NCBI GenBank assembly: GCA_035760705.1
Contig: DASTSL010000138.1
Location: 1-25,376, forward strand
Direction: 5' to 3'
Origin: Allomeiothermus sp035760705
Lineage (GTDB): Bacteria; Deinococcota; Deinococci; Deinococcales; Thermaceae
DNA length: 25,376 nucleotides
Positions 17,857 to 25,376 of this stretch are shown here, piece after piece. The position numbers and the translations under genes were made by a program. The notes below the pieces were generated by a model. The model ran no database searches, was not told the origin of the DNA, and saw nothing but the letters and a program-made list of their open reading frames with translations. Position 1 is the first letter of the stretch. Each line of letters opens with the position of its first letter.

Positions 17857-19429
17857 GGCCCAGCAGGTCGCCGCCGGTCTGGACATCCCCGACCTGACCA
17901 TCTCCCTACACCGCCTGCTGGGTCAGGTGGCGGTGCAGCAAGGGTTCCCTCAGGAGGGCCTGGAACACTTCAAGCGGGCTATCGAACGGCTCGAGGGGGT
18001 GCGGGCCTCGCTCACCGTGGACGAGTTCAAAGCAGCTTACCTGGGCGACAAGCTGGCGGTGTACGGCGATTTGGTGGAGTTGCTCCTCTCGCTGGGGGAA
18101 CCCCGCGAGGCCCTGGAGTACGCCGAGCGGGCCAAGTCGCGGGCGCTCTTGGACCTGCTCTCCGCGGTGGACACCCGCCCCCCCGCCGACGACCCCGAGG
18201 TGGCTCGCATCGCCCAGGCTTTGCAGGAGGCCCGCCAGGAACTCAACTGGAATTTCCTGGCCGCCGAGGCCGAGGGGCCCGGCGGGACGCACCGGGCCCG
18301 GGTGAAGGAGTGCGAACACGAGGTGAGCCGCCTGATCCGCGAACTCGAGCGGCTGCAACCCGGTTCGGCCCTGCTGGAGACGGTGAGCGACTTGCCCCTG
18401 GAGGCTCTGCTAGACGAACTGGGCGAAGATACCCTGCTGCTCGAGTACTTCGCCGCCGACGACCAGCTTTTGGCTTTCGTGCTGGACCGGGGCCAGGTGC
18501 AGGTCTTTCCCCGGCTCGCCTCCCTCACCGAAGTCAAGGAGCAGATGGACCGGCTTTCGTTCTTGCTCACGCGGGTGGCCCAGGGCGAAGCTTACCAGCA
18601 TATCTACACCCCCGAAGCCCTGCTGCGGCAAGTCAACCAACAGCTCCAGACCCTCTACCGGCGGCTCTTGGCCCCACTGGGGCTGAGCCTCGAGGGCCGC
18701 AAGCTGGTGATCGTCCCCCATGGCCCGCTGCACGCCATCCCCTTCGCCGCCCTTTTCGATGGACAGCGCCATCTGCTCGACCGCACCCAGGTCTCGCTGG
18801 CCCCCAGCCTGGCCGTATACGCCTTCTGCACTCAGAAGCCCACCCGGCCCGGCGGCCCCCTGGTGGCTTTTGGCGTCCCGGTGGAGGACATCCCCCAGAC
18901 CCTGCGCGAGGCCCAGACCGTGGCCGACCTCTTCCCCGGGGCGCAAAAGCTGGTGGGCGGGGAGGCTTCGCTCGAGGCTTTTTTCCAGAACGCCCCCAAG
19001 GCTCAGGTGCTCCACATCGCCACCCACGGGGCCTTCCGCCCGGACAACCCGATGTTCTCCGGGCTGCGCCTCTCGGATGGATGGCTGGCCGCCCGCGACC
19101 TCTACGGGATGCGCCTGCAAGCCGCCTTGGTGGTGCTCTCGGCCTGCGAGACCGGGCTCTTTGGCCAGGGCAGCGGCGACGAGGTGCTGGGGCTGGCCCG
19201 GGGATTCCTCTACGCCGGGGCTCCCAGCCTGGTCACCAGCCTGTGGCCGGTGCACGACGAGCACACCGCCGAACTGATGGCCGAGTTCTACACCCGCCTC
19301 CGCCAGGGCACCCCGGTGGCCGCCGCTCTGCGCGAAGCCCAACTGGCCCTCAAGGAGCGCCACCCCAACCCCTACTACTGGGCGGCCTTCACCATCACCG
19401 GCGACCCCCAGCGGACTATCGAGGCTTAA
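17468..19429 (+). CDS. TPR-CHAT protein, C-terminal half with CHAT caspase-like protease domain
   Basis: This is the rest of the broken gene. TPR coding in this frame is already visible from ~17303 (ALLYRKEGRLTQALSLLSRV), but the first usual start codon is TTG 17468. TPR-like helices continue to about base 18130, followed by a coiled-coil-like linker (QEARQELNWNFLAAEAEG) and a CHAT domain from about 18440 to the end. CHAT domains are caspase/separase-like cysteine proteases. The catalytic dyad is intact: His in VLHIATHGAF (codon 19025-19027) and Cys in VVLSACETG (codon 19145-19147), which would be H829 and C869 of the rebuilt 962-residue protein. The family motifs VPHGPLHAIPFAALFD, LARGFLYAGAPSLVTSLWPV and HPNPYYWAAFTITGD are all present. 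Conservation of the dyad argues that decay is recent or that the frameshift is an artefact. Confidence 0.88.
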   Translation: MAQELVQVFAERGMQLERSEALTVLGTAQAKAGQWEKAQATLGQARQAWLELGIPVQAAWADLALARVRVEQGRQGDWPMTESAWELAEQAARTLGEARVRSAQALALSVVAEAALLMGQLEFAQERLLEAQQVAAGLDIPDLTISLHRLLGQVAVQQGFPQEGLEHFKRAIERLEGVRASLTVDEFKAAYLGDKLAVYGDLVELLLSLGEPREALEYAERAKSRALLDLLSAVDTRPPADDPEVARIAQALQEARQELNWNFLAAEAEGPGGTHRARVKECEHEVSRLIRELERLQPGSALLETVSDLPLEALLDELGEDTLLLEYFAADDQLLAFVLDRGQVQVFPRLASLTEVKEQMDRLSFLLTRVAQGEAYQHIYTPEALLRQVNQQLQTLYRRLLAPLGLSLEGRKLVIVPHGPLHAIPFAALFDGQRHLLDRTQVSLAPSLAVYAFCTQKPTRPGGPLVAFGVPVEDIPQTLREAQTVADLFPGAQKLVGGEASLEAFFQNAPKAQVLHIATHGAFRPDNPMFSGLRLSDGWLAARDLYGMRLQAALVVLSACETGLFGQGSGDEVLGLARGFLYAGAPSLVTSLWPVHDEHTAELMAEFYTRLRQGTPVAAALREAQLALKERHPNPYYWAAFTITGDPQRTIEA

Positions 19430-19441
19430 ATTTGCACCACC

Positions 19442-19500
19442 CAAACCGGTGAGCGGTTGTCCTCCTGAGTGAAGGAGAGCGGGGTGACTCAGCCGGTTTG
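19442..19500 (+). ncRNA. candidate structured RNA or attenuator-like element
   Basis: CAAACCGGTGAG (19442-19453) pairs with CTCAGCCGGTTTG (19488-19500) through twelve base pairs with a one-base bulge. An inner hairpin CTCCT/AGGAG (19462-19466 / 19473-19477) sits inside. The strand CCGGTTT (19493-19499) can instead pair with AAGCCGG (19506-19512), so two exclusive folds are possible upstream of a T6 run at 19535-19540. It does not match any riboswitch consensus I know. It may be simply the terminator region of the CHAT transcript. Confidence 0.35.
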
Positions 19501-19648
19501 CCACCAAGCCGGTATGGGGTCAAGCCGACGTCGCTTTTTTGGACGGCTCACGCACATCCCTCGAGGACTGCGCGGGTAAACCGACCGGTCTTTGTACTGG
19601 CATGACCCTGTGGTGTTCACCTGCAGGAGCGGTCCCCAGCGCTCGGCG

Positions 19649-19676
19649 CCGAGTGCTTGACACCGAGTGCTTGGCA
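19649..19676 (+). repeat. 14-bp tandem repeat (one mismatch) inside a palindrome
   Basis: CCGAGTGCTTGACA (19649-19662) is followed directly by CCGAGTGCTTGGCA (19663-19676). The first unit overlaps the right half of the near-perfect palindrome at 19638-19657 (core CTCGGCGCCGAG, 19642-19653). Confidence 0.85.
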
Positions 19677-19757
19677 CCCAACTGTGTTCGGGATGACCGC
19701 CTCCGCCCACCGAGATAGGGTACAGCTATCTTGGTACCTAACTGTGTTCGGGATGAC
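19670..19757 (-). repeat. 28-bp direct repeats of a GTCATCC-type intergenic repeat
   Basis: The segments 19670-19697 and 19730-19757 differ at only two bases. Read on the minus strand both begin GTCATCCCGAACACAGTT, which resembles the widespread bacterial intergenic repeat of the form TGTCATCC(T/C)GA...GGATCTC. A third, diverged member lies after sufU at 21668-21709. Confidence 0.65.
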
Positions 19758-19841
19758 TCCCTGCTTCTGATGAACTCCCCGGTGAGCTAGGTGGCAGAAG
19801 TCCCTATTCGGATCGGTTAAATTAGGCTATCCGAGGCCTGT

Positions 19842-21062
19842 ATGGTCACGACTCAAGACATCCGCCGAGACTTCCCCCTGATCGTGGCAAGACCCGATCA
19901 GGTTTACCTCGACTCCACCGCCAGCGCTCAGAAGCCGCAGGTGGTGATCGAAACGCTGAGCCGCTTCTACCGCGAGCACTACGCCAACGTCCATCGGGGA
20001 GCCTACACCCTCTCGCTCGAGGCCACCCAAGCCTACGAGAACGCCCGCAAAACCCTGGCCCGCTTGGTGGGAGCCGACGAGCGCGAGATCATCTTCGTGC
20101 GCAACGCCACCGAGGCCCTGAACCTGGTGGCCTACGCCTGGGCCATGAAAAACCTGCGCCAAGGCGACGAGATTCTGCTTACGGAGATGGAGCACCACGC
20201 CAACCTGGTGCCCTGGCACTTCGTAGCCAAGCAGACCGGAGCGAAGATCAGCGCGATTCCGATCACCGCGGAGGGTAGGCTGGATCTGGACGCGCTCGAG
20301 ACCCTCCTCACCAACCGTACCCGCCTGGTCAGCGTGGCGCACATGTCGAACGTGCTGGGCACGCTTAACCCGGTCGCCGAGATCGCCAAAGCGGCCAAGG
20401 AGAAGGGCGCGTTGATGGTGGTGGATGGAGCCCAGAGCGCCCCCCATTTGCCGGTGGACGTCAAGGAGTTGAGGGCGGATTTCTTCGCCTTCTCCGGGCA
20501 CAAGATGTGCGGACCGACCGGGATCGGTGTGCTGTGGGGAAGGTACGAGGTGCTCGAGCACATGGAGCCCTTCCTAGGCGGTGGGGAGATGATCCGCGAA
20601 GTGTACGTGGACCGCTCCACCTATACCAAGCCCCCCCAACGCTTCGAGGCCGGAACCCCGGCCATTGCCGAAGCCGTGGCCTTGGGAGCTGCCGCCGAGT
20701 ATCTGCTGGGCGTGGGGATGGAGAACATCTGGAAGCACGACCGGGAACTCCTCGAGTACGCCCTGAATCGCCTCGACGAAGAGTTGCCCGAGGTGAAAAC
20801 CTTCGGCCCCCGCGGCCCCGACCGGGGCGGCGTGATCGCCTTCGCCCTGGGCGGCGTCCATGCCCACGACGTGGCCTGTGCCCTCGATCAGCACGGGATC
20901 GCGGTGCGGGCCGGACACCACTGCGCCCAACCCCTGCACCGCAAGCTGGGCGTTCCCGCCACCGCCAGGGCCAGCTTCTATCTCTACACCACCAAAGAAG
21001 ACGTAGACCGCTTTCTCGAGGCGATGAAGGAAGTGCGGGGGTTTTTCAAGGACTGGCTGTGA
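19842..21062 (+). CDS. sufS: cysteine desulfurase SufS (group II)
   Basis: This PLP-dependent enzyme takes sulfur from L-cysteine, releasing alanine, and passes it as persulfide to SufU for cluster building on SufBCD. The 406-residue length is typical of SufS. The PLP-binding lysine is K221 in FSGHKMCGPTGIG, and the active-site cysteine is C361 in RAGHHCAQPLHRKLG, the short group II loop rather than the longer IscS loop. Other marks are LDSTASAQKP, NATEALNLV, EMEHHANLVPW and VDGAQSAPH. GAGG at 19833-19836 precedes ATG 19842. It is followed after 70 bp by sufU. It is separated from sufCBD by the protease/CHAT cluster. Confidence 0.96.
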   Translation: MVTTQDIRRDFPLIVARPDQVYLDSTASAQKPQVVIETLSRFYREHYANVHRGAYTLSLEATQAYENARKTLARLVGADEREIIFVRNATEALNLVAYAWAMKNLRQGDEILLTEMEHHANLVPWHFVAKQTGAKISAIPITAEGRLDLDALETLLTNRTRLVSVAHMSNVLGTLNPVAEIAKAAKEKGALMVVDGAQSAPHLPVDVKELRADFFAFSGHKMCGPTGIGVLWGRYEVLEHMEPFLGGGEMIREVYVDRSTYTKPPQRFEAGTPAIAEAVALGAAAEYLLGVGMENIWKHDRELLEYALNRLDEELPEVKTFGPRGPDRGGVIAFALGGVHAHDVACALDQHGIAVRAGHHCAQPLHRKLGVPATARASFYLYTTKEDVDRFLEAMKEVRGFFKDWL

Positions 21063-21132
21063 AGAGATCGTACGCCCCTTCTTTTTGACCTAAGCCGTAC
21101 AGCGTATCACGTAGGATGGCGAGGAACGAGCG

Positions 21133-21558
21133 ATGAGCTTGCTCGACGAAATCTACAAACAAACCATCCTCGAGCACTACAAGCGCCCGCAGAACTTCGG
21201 GGTGCTGCCCCCGCCGGTTATCTCTACGCCGGGCGTGAACCCAGCCTGTGGGGATCAGCTCGAGCTACACCTGCGGCTCGAGGACGGCAAGATCACCGCG
21301 GCCATGTGGCAGGGCCAGGGCTGCGCCATCAGCATGGCCTCGGCCTCGATGATGACCGGGCTCATCCGGGGAAAGACGATCCCTGAAGCCTTGGCGTTGG
21401 TGGAAAAGTTCAAAGCCATGATCGTGGACGGGGCCCAACCCGCCCCGGAGTTGGGCGACCTCAAGGCGTTGGCCGGGGTTCACAAGCTACACGCCCGGGT
21501 CAAGTGCGCTACCCTTGCCTGGAACACGCTCGAGGAAGCTCTACAGGAAGCTCAATAA
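21133..21558 (+). CDS. sufU: Fe-S assembly sulfur-transfer protein SufU
   Basis: SufU is a zinc-containing IscU-fold protein that accepts sulfur from SufS and delivers it to SufBCD. The 141-residue product has the three conserved cysteines and the Asp: C39 and D41 in NPACGDQLEL, C64 in GQGCAISMAS, and C125 in HARVKCATLAW. The ~20-residue insertion before the last cysteine (LGDLKALAGVHKLHAR) and the lack of the LPPVK chaperone motif mark it as SufU rather than scaffold IscU. GAGGA at 21121-21125 supports ATG 21133. The 70-bp gap after sufS fits co-transcription. Confidence 0.94.
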   Translation: MSLLDEIYKQTILEHYKRPQNFGVLPPPVISTPGVNPACGDQLELHLRLEDGKITAAMWQGQGCAISMASASMMTGLIRGKTIPEALALVEKFKAMIVDGAQPAPELGDLKALAGVHKLHARVKCATLAWNTLEEALQEAQ

Positions 21559-21667
21559 CGCTCAACCGTTGTCACTCCACGGTAAAAGGCTCTCCTGCGG
21601 GTGGACACCACCGGGGTACAAAGATGGTCACTTTACCCCAAGCCGTATTGGGTTGACGTGCATCCGG

Positions 21668-21709
21668 AGATCCTTCGACTTAGCTATCGCCCCCCTCAGG
21701 ATGACAGAG
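21668..21709 (-). repeat. interrupted GTCATCC-type intergenic repeat
   Basis: On the minus strand this reads CTGTCATCCTGAGG ... GTCGAAGGATCTC, with arms ATCCT/AGGAT (21670-21674 / 21698-21702) and an expanded loop. It lies in the 188-bp gap between sufU and the convergent ABC exporter gene, where no strong terminator was found; the only other hairpin is CGGGC/GCCCG at 21741-21755, overlapping the exporter stop codon. Confidence 0.55.
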
Positions 21710-21746
21710 ATCGGTAGGGCGCCCAGGGCACTCTACGATACGGGCT

Positions 21747-23543
<1,797 letters not shown>

Positions 23544-23642
23544 TCTAGGTCAGCTCCAGTGAACAAAGCGTGAACGCCCAACCAAAGAGGTCGCCCGCCG
23601 TTCTACTTGGGCGTATAAATCCTCGATCGGCGCGGAGAATGC

Positions 23643-24042
23643 CTAGCCCGCATCGTGGGGCGCCTCGCTGCTTTCGCGCAGCGAAACACACGCCTCGCTG
23701 CTTTCGCGCAGCGAAACACACGCCTCGAGGATCTTCACCCCTTTACCCCGCAAAGTTTCCACCGTCGCTCGGCAATCGTGTACGACCCAAATCCAGGTCG
23801 GGTCTCACCAATCTGCCGCCGTTTCCGCTCGAGGACCTCGGGGCTGTACTGCTCCGAGTCGGGCTTTTGCAGGATGATCTCGAGGTAGGGCTGGCCTTTG
23901 ATCCCGATGGTGAGCCAACGGCTCGAGCCCACGGGCCGGTCCATACGCTTTTCCAACGCTTTTCTAAGCCGAGTTTTTCGGTATACCAGCTCAGGGCTTC
24001 ATCCTGGTCTCGAACGATGAGGGTGACGTAACGGAGTTGGAT
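23643..24042 (-). pseudogene. VOC (glyoxalase/bleomycin-resistance fold) gene, decayed
   Basis: Joined across frames, the minus strand reads IQLRYVTLIVRDQDEALSWY, TEKLGLEKR, MDRPVGSSRWLTIGIKGQP, LEIILQKPD, ERKRRQIGE, then WIWVVHDCRATVETLRGKG and VKILE, a complete VOC domain. Four lesions are visible. The start codon is missing (a good AAAGGAGG at 24047-24054 is followed by TTTATC, as if an ATG were lost). An 11-bp tandem copy of ACGCTTTTC (23945-23953, 23956-23964) shifts the frame. One G is apparently missing from GGG at 23800-23802. A 30-bp tandem duplication adds ten residues to the tail. It lies 31 bp after the AlkZ-like gene, in the same direction, and was probably the last gene of that operon. 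Confidence 0.85.
23661..23727. repeat. perfect 30-bp tandem repeat with internal hairpins
   Basis: A 30-base unit is repeated exactly at 23661-23690 and 23691-23720, with seven bases of a third copy. Each unit carries the stem CGCTGC/GCAGCG around TTTCGC. Read in the old VOC frame it encodes the duplicated tail ACVSLRESSE. Confidence 0.95.
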
Positions 24043-24073
24043 AAATCCTCCTTTCAGCTAGTTCTTCAATAGC

Positions 24074-25150
24074 TTAGGTGATCTCGAGCCCCACAGGTAA
24101 GCCTAGAAACTCACCGTAGCACTCTGCCGCTTCGTGCACCGTGCGGATCTGGGCTTTATCGAGCAGGGCGAACAAGCTCAGGGTCAGCGATACCGAATTT
24201 TTCCCGAGGGTGCGCTTCCAGGTTCCCACCACCCGGCCATCCAGCACGATGGTTGGGTTGAGCAGCCCGCCCCCGGCGTTGACCTGTTTGACACGGGCGG
24301 GCTCGAGCGCGGCACTGCGGTCTTTGTAGGCCACCAGAAACTCGTCGAAGAAAGGCAAGAGGTGGACGGAAGGTGACTTTTCTTTCGTCCAGGAGCCCTC
24401 AGCAAACCAGTAGGTCGCGCCCTCTACGGTCGTGGAAGTCAACTCGGCTTGGGTCGCCTCGAGCCCCACCTTCGCATCCGCCACCGTCAGACCCGACCAC
24501 CAGGTGAAGTCTTGCAAGGTGGCGGGGCCGTGGCTGCTGAAGTAGCGCCGGGCGAGTTCGGCTAGGGCTTCGTCGCGCCCCAGGGTGCGCGATTCGGGAA
24601 CCCACTCGTCCAGCAGCACGAAGGTGGGCTGTTTAGCGGCCCGAGGCCCGAAACAGATCAGCCTTTGCTGGGCCAGGTGGCCCAGGATGTGCAGACCGCG
24701 CCCGCCTTTGGGGTTGATCCCAGCCTCCTCGAGCCGCTCGTAGAGCGCGTTTCGCGTCAATGCTTTGCCGCCCTGCAAGACCCGGATGAACACTTCACAG
24801 CTGCGCGAGAAGACCGCTTCGTCCAGCTCGAGCTGCCGATAGCGCCCCGCGCTCCGGGTGATGACCCTGGGGGTGAGCAGTGAGGGCATCCAGCGCACGT
24901 CCTCGGGGGCCACGTAGTGGATCGTCCCGCGCATCGGCCAGGTGCGCACCATGGCCCGGTCAGCGATGGCCTGCTCGATATCGGCCACGGTAGCCTGGGG
25001 CAATCGCAGCCCGACCGCCCACAGCGAGGCCAGGTAGTCCTGGGCTTGCACCGCGCCGAGGTGACGCACCCCGTCACCCGGCTTGTCGAAAACCTGCCGG
25101 GTGACGAGCTGGTTGTGGAGGCGTCGGTAGGCGATTTCGCTTTGGGTCAT
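24074..25150 (-). CDS. HTH_42 (YcaQ/AlkZ-like) winged-helix protein, possible DNA glycosylase
   Basis: This 358-residue protein belongs to the winged-helix HTH_42 (DUF1006) superfamily. Characterised members AlkZ and YcaQ/AlkX are DNA glycosylases that unhook bulky adducts or interstrand cross-links. The catalytic QxQ motif typical of the AlkZ branch is present as Q35-A-Q37 in LGAVQAQDYLASLWAV, whereas YcaQ has QxD. Family segments MVRTWPMRGTIHYVAPEDVRW, RRYFSSHGPATLQDFTWWSG, LLPFFDEFLVAYKDRS and the late DGRVVGTWKR are clear. ATG 25150 was chosen from the N-terminus MTQSEIAYRRLHNQLV and GAGAGGA just upstream; in-frame ATGs at 25162 and 25204 exist, but 25204 lies inside the neighbouring VOC gene. 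The gap to the VOC stop is 29 bp, so an operon is likely. The enzyme's substrate is not known here. Confidence 0.88.
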   Translation of the reverse strand: MTQSEIAYRRLHNQLVTRQVFDKPGDGVRHLGAVQAQDYLASLWAVGLRLPQATVADIEQAIADRAMVRTWPMRGTIHYVAPEDVRWMPSLLTPRVITRSAGRYRQLELDEAVFSRSCEVFIRVLQGGKALTRNALYERLEEAGINPKGGRGLHILGHLAQQRLICFGPRAAKQPTFVLLDEWVPESRTLGRDEALAELARRYFSSHGPATLQDFTWWSGLTVADAKVGLEATQAELTSTTVEGATYWFAEGSWTKEKSPSVHLLPFFDEFLVAYKDRSAALEPARVKQVNAGGGLLNPTIVLDGRVVGTWKRTLGKNSVSLTLSLFALLDKAQIRTVHEAAECYGEFLGLPVGLEIT

Positions 25151-25179
25151 CTGTCCTCTCATCCTGGGAAGGAGCGTTT

Positions 25180-25376
25180 TCAGTTTGAGGGTTCTACCAT
25201 CCACTGCACGAGCTGGAAGATGACCCCGTTGGGGTCTTCGACTTGAAAATAGCGCTCGCCCCAGGGCTCGGTCTCGATGGGCGTGACCACCCGAACGCCC
25301 TCAGCAATCAAGCGCTCGTACTCGGCGTCAATGTTTTCGACTACGAACACCAGCAAGAGCCCGTCCCCAGCACTCC
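25180..25376 (-). CDS. VOC family (glyoxalase/bleomycin-resistance) protein, C-terminal part
   Basis: The frame is open to the right edge of the window, so the start is outside. The visible 65 residues carry the second half of a VOC module: LLLVFVVENIDAEYERLIAE, then VVTPIETEPWGERYFQVEDPNG and VIFQLVQWM. The PWGER-YFQVEDPNGVIFQL segment is typical of glyoxalase/dioxygenase-fold proteins, with the metal-ligand Glu/Gln position near its end. The function could be glyoxal detoxification, antibiotic binding or other; it cannot be decided. It precedes the AlkZ-like gene by 29 bp on the same strand. Confidence 0.88.
   Translation of the reverse strand, partial: SAGDGLLLVFVVENIDAEYERLIAEGVRVVTPIETEPWGERYFQVEDPNGVIFQLVQWMVEPSN

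Larger units (their letters stand above)
19430..19841. other. 412-bp structured, repeat-rich spacer before sufS
   Basis: No protein gene is credible here. The region contains a folded element (19442-19500), a T6 run (19535-19540), a 20-bp near-palindrome (19638-19657), a 14-bp tandem (19649-19676), a 28-bp direct repeat at 60-bp offset (19670-19697 and 19730-19757), a 10-bp stem (19709-19718 / 19726-19735), and TCGGAT...ATCCGA arms (19808-19813 / 19829-19834) around TTAAATTAGGCT just before sufS. It must hold the end of the CHAT transcript and probably sufS control signals. Confidence 0.6.

Noticed and set aside
19680..19757. Resemblance of TGTTCGGGATGA to the reverse complement of 5S rRNA
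   Set aside because: Only about a dozen bases agree and the rest of 5S is absent; the motif fits the GTCATCC intergenic repeat better.
19430..19841. T-box, SAM or TPP riboswitch upstream of sufS
   Set aside because: None of the conserved core sequences of these classes is present; only unassigned stems are seen.
23570..24031. 153-residue plus-strand frame before the AlkZ-like region
   Set aside because: It runs antisense through the decayed VOC gene and the 30-bp tandem; its repeats RCFRAAKHTP simply reflect that tandem.

Overview
The window looks like a chromosomal segment from a thermophilic member of the Deinococcota, most like Meiothermus or Thermus. The basis is high GC, heavy use of the Leu-Glu codon pair CTCGAG, a sufCBD-Rieske order typical of that group as I recall it, and the style of the intergenic inverted repeats. 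This assignment is inference from sequence style; no database comparison was possible.

Layout from left to right. (1) 1-1944: the end of a GntR/FCD regulator and isocitrate lyase (aceA), with a repeated TGGTGTA motif between them. (2) 2034-7811: a large orphan P-loop/TPR protein and a membrane CHASE4-PAS-GGDEF-EAL c-di-GMP enzyme. (3) 8039-11931: the Fe-S assembly operon sufC-sufB-sufD plus a small Rieske ferredoxin, with hairpin repeats in two of its gene junctions, ending at a strong terminator. (4) 12124-19429: four tightly spaced genes, read as one transcript: a lipoprotein-type subtilisin protease, a small beta-rich protein, a GAF-GAF-GGDEF protein with a decayed HD-GYP tail, and a TPR-CHAT caspase-like protease whose reading frame is broken at an imperfect duplication. 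(5) 19430-21558: a 412-bp structured and repeat-rich spacer, then sufS and sufU, which complete the SUF pathway. (6) 21747-25376, minus strand: an MsbA-like ABC exporter, a decayed VOC (glyoxalase-fold) gene, an AlkZ-like HTH_42 protein and the end of an intact VOC gene.

How the genes fit together. The two suf blocks encode a complete SufBCD scaffold, desulfurase and SufU transfer protein, but they are separated by the protease/c-di-GMP/CHAT cluster. That cluster combines two proteases (subtilase and CHAT), a TPR sensor platform and a cyclic-dinucleotide enzyme, so a signal-triggered proteolytic or conflict/stress system is a reasonable hypothesis. It is the most interesting part of the window.

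A second theme is mutation by short direct duplication: a 17-bp tandem repeat before the GGDEF-EAL gene, a 28-bp repeat at 61-bp offset that breaks the CHAT gene, a 14-bp tandem before sufS, and 11-bp and 30-bp tandems in the VOC pseudogene. No tRNA, rRNA, CRISPR array, transposase or phage gene was seen.
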